A DNA stretch of 64,000 nt, taken from contig CAJWVI010000006.1 of NCBI GenBank assembly GCA_913048115.1, positions 1 to 64,000 on the forward strand, in the 5' to 3' direction. Origin of the DNA: an uncultured Flavobacteriaceae bacterium. Its GTDB lineage: Bacteria; Bacteroidota; Bacteroidia; Flavobacteriales; Flavobacteriaceae. This document shows, piece by piece, positions 33,399 through 41,512 of the stretch. Under the pieces are notes generated by a model. It did not search any database. It was not told where the DNA came from and worked only from the letters and a program-made list of their open reading frames with translations. Made by a program: the position numbers and the translations under genes. Position 1 is the stretch's first letter; every line of letters starts with the position of its first letter.

Positions 33399-34397
33399 AT
33401 GAAAAAAATTACCAAAAAAACCTATCTAGATTGGTATGAGAACATGCTTTTTTGGCGCAAGTTTGAAGATAAATTAGCCCAGGTATATATCAATCAAAAG
33501 GTACGAGGATTTCTACATTTATATAATGGCCAGGAAGCTGTTTTGGCAGGAGCACTGCACGCTATGGATTTGACCAAAGATAAAATGATAACGGCATACC
33601 GTAATCATGTGCAGCCAATTGGTATGGGTGTTGATCCTAAAAGAGTAATGGCAGAGCTTTATGGTAAAGCAACTGGAACATCTCAAGGTTTGGGTGGTTC
33701 TATGCATATTTTCTCTAAAGAACATCGTTTTTATGGTGGTCATGGTATTGTTGGAGGTCAAATACCACTAGGGGCAGGTCTTGCTTTTGCAGATAAATAT
33801 AAAGGAGATAATGCTGTAACCTTATGCTATATGGGTGATGGAGCTGTACGTCAAGGATCTTTGCATGAAACCTTTAATATGGCGATGCTTTGGAAACTAC
33901 CTGTAGTTTTTTGTTGTGAAAACAATGGATACGCCATGGGAACCTCTGTTGCAAGAGCAGCCAATCATACAGATATCTGGAAACTAGGTTTGGGTTATGA
34001 AATGCCTTGTAAGCCAGTAGATGGTATGAAGCCAGATGTTGTTGCCAAAGAGATGGATGAAGCAATGGAACGTGCTAGAAGAGGAGAAGGGCCAACATTT
34101 TTAGAGATTAGAACCTATCGTTATAGAGGGCATTCTATGAGTGATGCGCAGCACTACCGCACCAAGGCCGAAGTTGCAAAAAAACAGGAAGAAGATCCTA
34201 TTGATTATGTGTTGCACACTATTTATGAAAATAAATGGGCAACAGAAAAACAAATCGAGAACGTAAATAAAAAAGTAAAGGAGTTGGTTGGTGAATGCGA
34301 AAAATTTGCAGAAGACTCTCCATATCCAGAAAAGAGTTTAATGTATGATGTGGTATATGACCAAGAAAACTACCCATTTATTTCTCATAAATTATAA
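33399..34397 (+). CDS. pdhA: Pyruvate dehydrogenase E1 component, alpha subunit
   Basis: Thiamine-diphosphate enzyme that decarboxylates pyruvate to feed acetyl-CoA into the TCA cycle. The 332 residues match the alpha subunit of heterotetrameric E1. The TPP motif starts at MGDGAVRQGSLHE and ends with CCENNGYAMG; the RYRGHSMSDAQHYR loop is the family's regulatory segment. The E1 beta subunit is not in this window; pdhC (E2) follows after 3 bases. A related branched-chain E1 is less likely given the E2 partner. Confidence 0.93.
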   Translation: MKKITKKTYLDWYENMLFWRKFEDKLAQVYINQKVRGFLHLYNGQEAVLAGALHAMDLTKDKMITAYRNHVQPIGMGVDPKRVMAELYGKATGTSQGLGGSMHIFSKEHRFYGGHGIVGGQIPLGAGLAFADKYKGDNAVTLCYMGDGAVRQGSLHETFNMAMLWKLPVVFCCENNGYAMGTSVARAANHTDIWKLGLGYEMPCKPVDGMKPDVVAKEMDEAMERARRGEGPTFLEIRTYRYRGHSMSDAQHYRTKAEVAKKQEEDPIDYVLHTIYENKWATEKQIENVNKKVKELVGECEKFAEDSPYPEKSLMYDVVYDQENYPFISHKL

Positions 34398-34400
34398 GCT

Positions 34401-35987
34401 ATGGCAACACTAATTACAATGCCGCGATTGAGCGACACCATGGAGGAAGGAACCGTAGCTACTTGGCTTAAAAAGGTAGGTGATACAGTTGCTGAAGGTG
34501 ATATTCTTGCCGAAATTGAAACAGATAAAGCAACTATGGAGTTTGAGTCTTTTCACGAAGGAACCCTTTTGCATATTGGTATTGCCGAGGGTGAAACTGC
34601 AAATGTTGATGCTCTATTGGCTATTATTGGTGATAAATCAGAAGATATTTCTAAGCTTCTTAGCCCTGATGATCAGGCGTCTAGCGAAAGTGAGACCCCT
34701 GAGCATACTAATACGGCAACAGAAACTGTAGCTGCTTCAGTTACAACTGCTCTTCCAGAGGGAGTTGAGGTTATTACAATGCCAAGATTAAGTGATACCA
34801 TGGAAGAGGGAACGGTAGCCACTTGGCTTAAAAAAGAAGGAGACTCAATACAAGAAGGAGATATCCTTGCTGAAATTGAGACAGATAAGGCAACCATGGA
34901 ATTTGAGTCTTTCTACACAGGAACACTCTTAAAAATAGGAATACACGAAGGCGAAACGGCGCTTGTTGATGCCTTATTAGCTATTGTAGGCCCATCTGGA
35001 ACAGACGTATCTGGTATTACTGGAGCAACCTTAAAACCCGAGAGTGTACCTTCTCAAGAAGCTCCTCAAGAAGCTTCTAAAACACCACCCATTGTTGTTT
35101 CTGAAGTAAAAACAGAAGCAGTACCCTTAAGCTCAACAACACAAAGAGTTTTTGCATCTCCGCTTGCAAAAAAGATGGCAGCTGATAAAGGTATTTCTTT
35201 GAACCTAATAAAAGGATCTGGAGAGAACGGTCGTATTGTTAAAAGTGATATAGAAAATTATCAACCTACAGTTGGGGGGGCAGTGCCTTATACAGTTGTT
35301 GGCACCGAAAGTTTTGAGGAAATTAAAAATAGCCAAATGCGCAAAACTATTGCAAAGCGTTTGGGTGAATCAAAATTCTCTGCACCACATTATTATTTAA
35401 CCATAGAGCTAGATATGGACAATGCCATGGCCTCTAGAGCGGCTATTAATAGCGCTCCAGATGTTAAGATTAGCTACAATGATATGATTGTAAAAGCATG
35501 TGCAATGGCCCTTAGAAAGCACCCACAAGTAAATAGCCAGTGGACAGACGGTGTGATGCGTATTGCAAAACATATCCATGTTGGTGTTGCTGTTGCTGTA
35601 GATGATGGATTGCTTGTACCGGTATTAAAATTTGCTGATCAAATGACATTCTCTCAAATTGGAGTTAATGTAAAAGATTTAGCAGGTAAAGCAAGAAATA
35701 AAAAGATTACACCACAAGAAATGGACGGTAGTACCTTTACTGTGAGCAACCTTGGTATGTTTGGTATTAAAGAATTTACATCCATTATTAATGCGCCTAA
35801 TTCGGCCATTTTATCAGTAGGTGCAATTATTCAAAAGCCGGTAGTTAAAAATGGCGCTTTAGCTGTGGGTAATACCATGACTGTAACTTTAGCCTGTGAT
35901 CATAGAACAGTTGACGGAGCTACTGGAGCAAAGTTTTTACAAACATTACGCAACTATATAGAAAACCCAGTAACTATGTTCGTGTAG
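34401..35987 (+). CDS. pdhC: Pyruvate dehydrogenase E2, dihydrolipoyl acetyltransferase
   Basis: Core enzyme of the pyruvate dehydrogenase complex that transfers acetyl groups to CoA. The 528 residues contain two tandem lipoyl domains, near 1-78 and 125-205, each with the lipoylated Lys in EIETDKATMEF. A peripheral subunit-binding domain follows (about 250-285, ASPLAKKMAADKG, KGSGENGRIVKSDIE). The catalytic domain ends with CDHRTVDGATGAKFL, which carries the active-site His. Ala/Pro/Thr/Glu linkers separate the domains. It starts 3 bases after pdhA and ends at a terminator at 36010-36050. The identification is firm. Confidence 0.95.
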   Translation: MATLITMPRLSDTMEEGTVATWLKKVGDTVAEGDILAEIETDKATMEFESFHEGTLLHIGIAEGETANVDALLAIIGDKSEDISKLLSPDDQASSESETPEHTNTATETVAASVTTALPEGVEVITMPRLSDTMEEGTVATWLKKEGDSIQEGDILAEIETDKATMEFESFYTGTLLKIGIHEGETALVDALLAIVGPSGTDVSGITGATLKPESVPSQEAPQEASKTPPIVVSEVKTEAVPLSSTTQRVFASPLAKKMAADKGISLNLIKGSGENGRIVKSDIENYQPTVGGAVPYTVVGTESFEEIKNSQMRKTIAKRLGESKFSAPHYYLTIELDMDNAMASRAAINSAPDVKISYNDMIVKACAMALRKHPQVNSQWTDGVMRIAKHIHVGVAVAVDDGLLVPVLKFADQMTFSQIGVNVKDLAGKARNKKITPQEMDGSTFTVSNLGMFGIKEFTSIINAPNSAILSVGAIIQKPVVKNGALAVGNTMTVTLACDHRTVDGATGAKFLQTLRNYIENPVTMFV

Positions 35988-36009
35988 TTTTCTGAAATTT
36001 TAAATTATT

Positions 36010-36050
36010 AAAATCCCTTAGAAATCTAAAATAGATGGCTAAGGGATTTT
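36010..36050 (+). terminator. Intrinsic terminator of pdhA-pdhC
   Basis: A 12-base-pair stem (36010-36021 with 36039-36050), a loop of 17 bases and a T-rich end. An in-frame ATG at 36035 inside it would be an unlikely start for the next gene. Confidence 0.8.
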
Positions 36051-36109
36051 GTATATTTAAGAACTATTTAGATTATAAAAGCGCGTATTTTTATTTAAAA
36101 AAAAACAAT

Positions 36110-36793
36110 ATGAAAAATATAATTATTACAGGAACTAGTCGTGGTATTGGTTATGAGATGATTGCTATGCTTGCTGAAGCTGGCCATAATGTGTTAGCGC
36201 TTTCTAGAAACGCAGCACCTATATCTGGTTTAGAAATCACTAATTGTCATTGTTTTTCTTGTGATATTACAGACCCAGATGATATTAAAAAAGTTCCAGT
36301 TTTTTTAAAAGAGAAAGGGTGGAAGCATGTAGATATACTCATTAATAATTCTGGGTATTTGGTTAATAAACCTTTTTCAGAGCTATCATTAGAAGAGTTT
36401 AAACACAGCTATGATGTAAATGTATTTGGAGCATTCTCATTAACCCAGGCTGTTTTGCCATTTTTAAAAAAATCAAGTCACGTTGTTAATATAAGCAGCA
36501 TGGGTGGTGTGCAAGGAAGTGCAAAATTTCCTGGCTTAGCCGCCTATAGTAGTAGTAAAGGGGCTATCATCACCCTTACAGAACTCTTGGCAGAGGAGTT
36601 TAAGCAAACAGGTCCATCTTTTAATGTTTTGGCTTTAGGTGCTGTGCAAACAGAAATGTTAGAAGAAGCATTCCCGGGGTACAAAGCACCATTAACTGCT
36701 ATAGAAATGGCACAGTATATTATTGATTTTTCCTTAACAGGACACAAGTTTTATAATGGTAAAATATTAGAAGTATCGAGTTCAACCCCTTAA
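36110..36793 (+). CDS. Short-chain dehydrogenase/reductase
   Basis: An NAD(P)-dependent oxidoreductase of the classical SDR family, 227 residues from the ATG at 36110; an upstream ATG at 36035 falls inside the pdhC terminator. The cofactor motif is TGTSRGIGYE, followed by the NNSG motif, the catalytic Ser in VVNISSMGG and the Tyr-x3-Lys in AYSSSKGA. The substrate is unknown. The SprT-like gene starts 4 bases after its stop, so the two are co-transcribed without an evident functional link. Confidence 0.88.
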   Translation: MKNIIITGTSRGIGYEMIAMLAEAGHNVLALSRNAAPISGLEITNCHCFSCDITDPDDIKKVPVFLKEKGWKHVDILINNSGYLVNKPFSELSLEEFKHSYDVNVFGAFSLTQAVLPFLKKSSHVVNISSMGGVQGSAKFPGLAAYSSSKGAIITLTELLAEEFKQTGPSFNVLALGAVQTEMLEEAFPGYKAPLTAIEMAQYIIDFSLTGHKFYNGKILEVSSSTP

Positions 36794-36797
36794 GTAG

Positions 36798-37394
36798 ATG
36801 ATAAAAGCACTGTCAAAATATGTTCCAGAAGCTGCAGTAGGTCCTGCCTTTGAGCTTATTAAAAAAAACGATGTATATCTCAAGATTGTCAATGAGCGAG
36901 TGACCCGCCATGGAGATTATAGAAAAACAGCAGACGGGCAACATCAAATTACAGTAAATGCAAGTCTTAACATCTACCGTTTTTTTATTACGTTAATTCA
37001 TGAGATTGCGCATTTGGTAGCATTTAAAAATTTTGGAAGAAATATAAAGCCACATGGAAAAGAATGGAAGTTTACATTCCAACAACTTATGTTGCCTTTT
37101 ATAAGCCCCGAAGTTTTTCCGTCAAAGCTGTTACCTGTATTGGCCTTACATTTTAAAAATCCAAAGGCAAGCAGCGATACAGATGCAATATTGTCCTTGG
37201 CCTTAAAACAATTTGACCCATCAAACGATAAAAATTATATTTTTGAAATTCCTGCAGGTGGCGATTTTAGGTTGTACAATGGTAAGATTTTTAAGCGCGG
37301 CAACAAGCGTGTTAAGCGCTATGAGTGTTTAGAAATTGCTACTGGGAAAATATACTTGTTTCAGCCCAATGCAGAGGTTGAGTTTTTGAAATAA
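36798..37394 (+). CDS. SprT-like zinc metalloprotease-domain protein
   Basis: A 198-residue protein with the SprT-like domain found in DNA-protein crosslink proteases such as Spartan and in bacterial SprT. The metal site is LIHEIAHLVAF with His-Glu-x2-His (about 72-77) and a further His in KPHGKEW (about 93). The C-terminal part is beta-rich (IPAGGDFRLYNGKIF) and has only one Cys (YECLE), so the zinc ribbon often found in SprT proteins is missing or degenerate. It starts 4 bases after the SDR gene. Protease activity is inferred from the family; the target is unknown. Confidence 0.82.
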   Translation: MIKALSKYVPEAAVGPAFELIKKNDVYLKIVNERVTRHGDYRKTADGQHQITVNASLNIYRFFITLIHEIAHLVAFKNFGRNIKPHGKEWKFTFQQLMLPFISPEVFPSKLLPVLALHFKNPKASSDTDAILSLALKQFDPSNDKNYIFEIPAGGDFRLYNGKIFKRGNKRVKRYECLEIATGKIYLFQPNAEVEFLK

Positions 37395-37432
37395 AACAAC
37401 TATAAAGTAGCTGCATACTCTTTAGTGCTTTA

Positions 37433-38191
37433 CTAAGAGTTTTGCACGTCTCGTATCTTCTTAAATAGGTTGCTTGAATACACAAAATCTGTTACATCTT
37501 CATTTTTAGTTTTAAAGATATCTTCTTGTGTTCCATTCCAGACAAGTAGGCCGTTTTTAAGGAAGTTAATGCGCTCACCAATTTCCATAACAGAGTTCAT
37601 GTCATGTGTAACAACAATGGTTGTTATGTTGTTTTCATGTGTAATTCTTTGAATAAGATTATCAATTACAGTTGCTGTTTTTGGATCCAATCCAGAGTTG
37701 GGCTCATCACAAAACAAGTACTTTGGATTGTTTACAATAGCCCTGGCAATAGAAACACGTTTTTGCATACCTCCAGAAATCTCAGCAGGAAATTTTGTGT
37801 TAACACCGTCAAGATTTACTCTGCTTAGCACCTCATTTACCCGTAGTAGCATCTCAGATCTACTTTGATTGCTAAACATACGTAGTGGAAACATAATATT
37901 TTCTTCAATAGTCATAGAATCAAACAAAGCTCCTCCTTGAAACAACATGCCTATCTCTTCTCGAAGCATACGTTGCTGGTTTAGGTTCATCTCTTGTGTG
38001 GGTTTGTTGTGGTATGATATAATGCCTGCTTCGGGTTTTAATAAGCCAATAAGACATTTTAACATTACAGATTTTCCACTCCCACTTTGACCAATAATTA
38101 GATTGGTCTTTCCTTGTTCAAATACGGTAGAAATTCCTTTTAAAATTTCTTCAGATCCAAAACGCATTTTAAGATTTTCTACCTCTATCAT
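37433..38191 (-). CDS. ABC transporter ATP-binding protein, MlaF type
   Basis: ATPase of a phospholipid-transport ABC system that keeps the outer membrane asymmetric. The 252 residues have Walker A GQSGSGKSV (about 34-42), the signature SGGMQKRVSIARA, Walker B YLFCDEPNSGLDP and the switch His in VTHDM. Its start codon overlaps the stop of the MlaE-type permease gene by 1 base, so the two are translationally coupled. The MCE-domain partner (MlaD) is not in the window. The family call is firm; the name MlaF is by analogy. Confidence 0.9.
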   Translation of the reverse strand: MIEVENLKMRFGSEEILKGISTVFEQGKTNLIIGQSGSGKSVMLKCLIGLLKPEAGIISYHNKPTQEMNLNQQRMLREEIGMLFQGGALFDSMTIEENIMFPLRMFSNQSRSEMLLRVNEVLSRVNLDGVNTKFPAEISGGMQKRVSIARAIVNNPKYLFCDEPNSGLDPKTATVIDNLIQRITHENNITTIVVTHDMNSVMEIGERINFLKNGLLVWNGTQEDIFKTKNEDVTDFVYSSNLFKKIRDVQNS

Positions 38192-38928
38192 TAGCTTAAA
38201 AGTAATTGAGTGATGATGTAATTGGCAAGAATAATAAGTACACTAGTCCAAACAAAACTTTTGGTGCTTGCTTTACCTACCTCTAAAGCTCCACCCTTCA
38301 TGTAGTATCCATGCCAAGCAGGTACGGTTGCCAAAATAAAAGCAAAGACATATGTTTTAACAAAAGCATAGACTAAATGAAAGGGTATGAAATCTTCCTG
38401 TAATCCTCTAATAAACTCGTCGAGTGATATGAACCCTCCATACACGCCAGCAATTAATCCTCCAAAGATTCCTAAAAACATAGCGATAGCTATTAAAAAA
38501 GGGTAGGTGAGAAGCGCAATTACTTTTGGAAAAACAAGATAGTTTAACGAGTTTATACCCATTACCTCTAATGCGTCTATCTGTTCTGTTACCCGCATAG
38601 AACCAATACTAGAGGTTATGAAAGAACCTACCTTACCTGCCATAATTATAGAGATAAAGGTTGGTGCAAATTCTAAAATGATAGATTGTCTAGTAGCATA
38701 TGCTATTAGTTCTTTGGGTATGATTGGGTCTGTTAAATTTAATGCAGTTTGCAGTGTGATAACACCTCCAACAAAAAACCCAATGAAGCTAACAATACCA
38801 AGTGAGCTCATGACTAAATCGTTTATCTCTTTGAATATTAATTCTCGCAACACGTCTGCCTTAGTGAAACCACTAAAAGTGCGTCTGAGCATTAAAAAAT
38901 AAGATCCAATATCTTCAAGGTATTTCAT
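38191..38928 (-). CDS. MlaE-type ABC transporter permease
   Basis: Inner-membrane permease of a lipid-transport ABC system, 245 residues with about five or six hydrophobic segments. The MlaE hallmarks are GFFVGGVITLQTA, the long FAPTFISIIMAGKVGSFITS stretch, the coupling segment MRVTEQIDALEVMGIN and GGALEVGKASTKSFVW near the end. It is directly coupled to the MlaF-type ATPase gene. Together they would move phospholipids between membranes. Substrate and direction cannot be read from the sequence. Confidence 0.9.
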   Translation of the reverse strand: MKYLEDIGSYFLMLRRTFSGFTKADVLRELIFKEINDLVMSSLGIVSFIGFFVGGVITLQTALNLTDPIIPKELIAYATRQSIILEFAPTFISIIMAGKVGSFITSSIGSMRVTEQIDALEVMGINSLNYLVFPKVIALLTYPFLIAIAMFLGIFGGLIAGVYGGFISLDEFIRGLQEDFIPFHLVYAFVKTYVFAFILATVPAWHGYYMKGGALEVGKASTKSFVWTSVLIILANYIITQLLLS

Positions 38929-38994
38929 AATATATAGCTAAGGCTAAGGTACTAAATTTATGACGAGTGTTTTTAATGTTATCTCAAGAAGGAA

Positions 38995-40098
38995 TTATTT
39001 TTTATTGAAAATATTCATCATTTTTTGAAAAAGTGTGGTGTTTTTATAAATGCCCCCAAAGTCTTCTTGTCCTGGACCTTCTGCAAATATAGGAATCATT
39101 GTTGCAGAATGACCTCCCGTAGAAAACATGGGCTTTATTTTGTTGTAATTACCTCCATCTGCTGCTAGTGTAAAGCCGCCTGTTTCATGATCTGCAGTAA
39201 CAATAACTAGGGTCTCTCCATTATTTGCAGCAAAGTCTAATGCTACTCCTATTGTATTGTCAAAGTCTATTAATTCACTAATTAGATATTCTGCCTCATT
39301 ACTGTGTCCACCCCAATCTATTTGGGCGCCTTCAACCATTAAAAAAAAGCCATTCTCATTTTTAGACAATTTTTCTAAAGCAATTTTGGTGGCTGAGGGT
39401 AAAAAATCACCTCGGCCTTCCAACATTTTTAGCATCCCGTCATCTGCCAAGAAAATCGCTTGTTTTTTTTCTGATGCTACTTTAGGTAGGTTTTTTGTTT
39501 CAACACTGTAGCCCTTGTCTATTAGTTCTTGAAATATATCGCGCTTATCTTCTCTTTTGTTCTTGTCTAAAAATTGTTTCCCACCCCCTGCAATAAAATC
39601 AATGTTTGAGTTGGGTAGATAACTTGCAATTTCATCATAAGATTTTCTTGAGCTTTCGTGAGCATAAAAACTAGCAGGTGTTGCATGAACAATAGATGAT
39701 GTTGAGATTATTCCAGTGCTAATATTTTTTGGCGTTATTTTTTCAATAATAGTGGCTACGGGCTGTTTTTGCATATCAACAGCAATAGCGCCATTATAAG
39801 TGGTCACTCCAGTTGCATAGGCTGTTGCGCTTGCAGCAGAGTCACAAACTAAAGCGTCTGCAGCAGAGGTTTTAATAAGCCCAATGGTATTAAAACGCTC
39901 AAAATTTGGAGTCGTGTCTTTGTAGAAATAGCTGGCAGAAACTTGACTCAAGCCCATGCCGTCTCCTATAAGTAATATTATATTTTTTGGTTTTTTGCTA
40001 GCTTGGCTATTGACCTTGCTTGAACCGCACCCTAAAGTGATGCTTACTGCCAATATACCGAGTGTGATTTTAAATCTATCTTTCATTACTAATTTCAT
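38995..40098 (-). CDS. Alkaline phosphatase, lipoprotein
   Basis: Releases phosphate from organic monoesters outside the inner membrane. The 367 residues start with a lipoprotein signal (ITLGC, Cys24 from the first ATG; an alternative ATG lies four codons later). The metal-binding LIGDGMGLSQ, the catalytic Ser in CDSAASATAYATG, EGAQIDWGGHSNEA, VTADHETGG and STGGHSATMIP are all conserved for the PhoA-type family. It is monocistronic. A TATTTTTG box (40103-40110) lies only 4 bases before the first ATG, so the second start (40086) is possible. Confidence 0.92.
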   Translation of the reverse strand: MKLVMKDRFKITLGILAVSITLGCGSSKVNSQASKKPKNIILLIGDGMGLSQVSASYFYKDTTPNFERFNTIGLIKTSAADALVCDSAASATAYATGVTTYNGAIAVDMQKQPVATIIEKITPKNISTGIISTSSIVHATPASFYAHESSRKSYDEIASYLPNSNIDFIAGGGKQFLDKNKREDKRDIFQELIDKGYSVETKNLPKVASEKKQAIFLADDGMLKMLEGRGDFLPSATKIALEKLSKNENGFFLMVEGAQIDWGGHSNEAEYLISELIDFDNTIGVALDFAANNGETLVIVTADHETGGFTLAADGGNYNKIKPMFSTGGHSATMIPIFAEGPGQEDFGGIYKNTTLFQKMMNIFNKK

Positions 40099-40143
40099 GC
40101 TTCAAAAATAAACATAATCCCTTTGTTAAGTGTTAATAGCGCG

Positions 40144-40992
40144 TTATAGTATCTTTTTTTTAATACCTCTCCAGCGTAGATTTCTTATAAAGGCTCCCTC
40201 TTCTTGTGTTACAATAAAGGCAAGTTCTTTTTTTTTGGCCAGATAATATCCTCGCATACACCTTGTGTACAAAAGAATGTCTTTTTTAGCGATTGCTAGT
40301 TTTAAAGCAGCAATTCTAGTGAGTGATTTTCCATAACGCATGCGGTAAAAAGCCTCTCCTTGTTTGTGCTTTGCCTTGTTTGTGTACACCTTTGCAGTAG
40401 CCTTTAGGTGCTTTACATGTAGGGAAGTGTCTGTGCTTGTTTTCCAGCCATGAAACTCTGCTAATAAAACATCTACTGTGTCCCAGCCTATCGATTTTTT
40501 GAGTCCGCCAATAGCATTAAAACAGTCTTTTTTGTAGAGTTTTATTGGCCCGCGTACTTTTGTTTTTTCTGAAATATTCTCATATATCCAGTTTCCATTT
40601 TTCTCTATATATAGATTACCTCCAGCGATACCTACTGCAGCATCTCTTAGAAATAATGCAACTGTTTTTTCTATATAATTAGTAGGAAGTATGATATCTG
40701 CATCAAACTTTCCAATGATGTCAAAGTCTTGTGTAAGTGTTTTATGTCCTTGATAAAAGGCTTGTATTACTTTGCTTCCTGGGCTGTGTTTTGGACTTGC
40801 ATTGGTCTTTATGCTTGAAATCCAAGCATAAGTATTGGTGTATCTTTTTATGATCTTTGGAGAGTTGTCTGTAGAGTTATCATCTACAATAACTACCTGC
40901 GTAGGAGTCTTAGTTTGAGCCACCATAGATGAGAGCATACGATCTAGATATACTTGTTCATTATAGACTGGTATGATGATCGCTATTTTCAC
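40144..40992 (-). CDS. Family 2 glycosyltransferase
   Basis: A 282-residue GT-A-fold transferase of family GT2. It has the N-terminal IIIPVYNEQVYLDRML, the nucleotide-sugar motif VVIVDDNSTDNS, and the metal-binding DxD in GKFDADIILP. The acceptor-side region includes ARG-rich and VRGPIKLYKKDCF segments; a hydrophobic membrane anchor is not obvious. Its start overlaps the upstream methyltransferase-like gene by 4 bases. The product is unknown; a role in a lipid or surface glycan is an inference from the neighbouring ketoacyl synthase. Confidence 0.87.
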   Translation of the reverse strand: MKIAIIIPVYNEQVYLDRMLSSMVAQTKTPTQVVIVDDNSTDNSPKIIKRYTNTYAWISSIKTNASPKHSPGSKVIQAFYQGHKTLTQDFDIIGKFDADIILPTNYIEKTVALFLRDAAVGIAGGNLYIEKNGNWIYENISEKTKVRGPIKLYKKDCFNAIGGLKKSIGWDTVDVLLAEFHGWKTSTDTSLHVKHLKATAKVYTNKAKHKQGEAFYRMRYGKSLTRIAALKLAIAKKDILLYTRCMRGYYLAKKKELAFIVTQEEGAFIRNLRWRGIKKKIL

Positions 40993-41510
40993 AGGCGTTC
41001 TGCATAAACAAGATAGTATCTTGGTGTGAAGTACCTTAAAATAGGTCTAAACCCAATTTTTTTAACAGGGTTTGTGAATTTTACACGCTTTTTAATCTTC
41101 CATCCAGCTTTTTCTAATAGCCAATCAAATTGCCAATCTTCAAATTCATGGTAGTGTCTATCCCACTTGTCTGTATCGCTTTTGTAGGCAGAGGCAAACC
41201 ATAGTTTAAGTGGTACAGAGGCAATTAGTTTTTTTGACTTGATATCTTTTAGTACGTTAAAAGGAGAGACCAGATGCTCAAAAATCTCAAATGCTGTAGC
41301 TACATCATAATCGCTTGTTTGCACACCTTGGGTATTTATATCTAAATCTTCTCCTTGGGTATTGGTAATTAAGTATCCTTCTTTTTTTAAAATTTCAGAT
41401 AAAGGGTTTGGCACTCCAAGGTCTAGAATTTTTTCTTCTTTTGAAATGTTGTGTTCTAAAAAAGCTTTGGTGATTTTATATCTCTTCTTTGGGTATTTGC
41501 CTTCGTACAT
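40989..41510 (-). CDS. Class I SAM-dependent methyltransferase-like protein
   Basis: A 173-residue protein with a methyltransferase-like pattern: motif I is KILDLGVPNPLSEIL, less glycine-rich than usual; the next acidic strand is EDLDIN; and DVATAFEIFEHLVSPFNVL fits the post-II/III region. The C-terminal half has WQFDWLLEKAGWKIKK. No signal peptide or membrane segment is present. It lies 2 bases after the ketoacyl synthase gene and overlaps the glycosyltransferase gene by 4 bases, so all three are translated from one mRNA. The substrate is unknown. Confidence 0.75.
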   Translation of the reverse strand: MYEGKYPKKRYKITKAFLEHNISKEEKILDLGVPNPLSEILKKEGYLITNTQGEDLDINTQGVQTSDYDVATAFEIFEHLVSPFNVLKDIKSKKLIASVPLKLWFASAYKSDTDKWDRHYHEFEDWQFDWLLEKAGWKIKKRVKFTNPVKKIGFRPILRYFTPRYYLVYAERL

Positions 41511-41512
41511 GA

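Noticed and set aside
36035-36109. An earlier ATG for the short-chain dehydrogenase
   Set aside because: It lies inside the pdhC terminator and its residues do not fit the SDR N-terminus, which begins just before TGTSRGIGYE.
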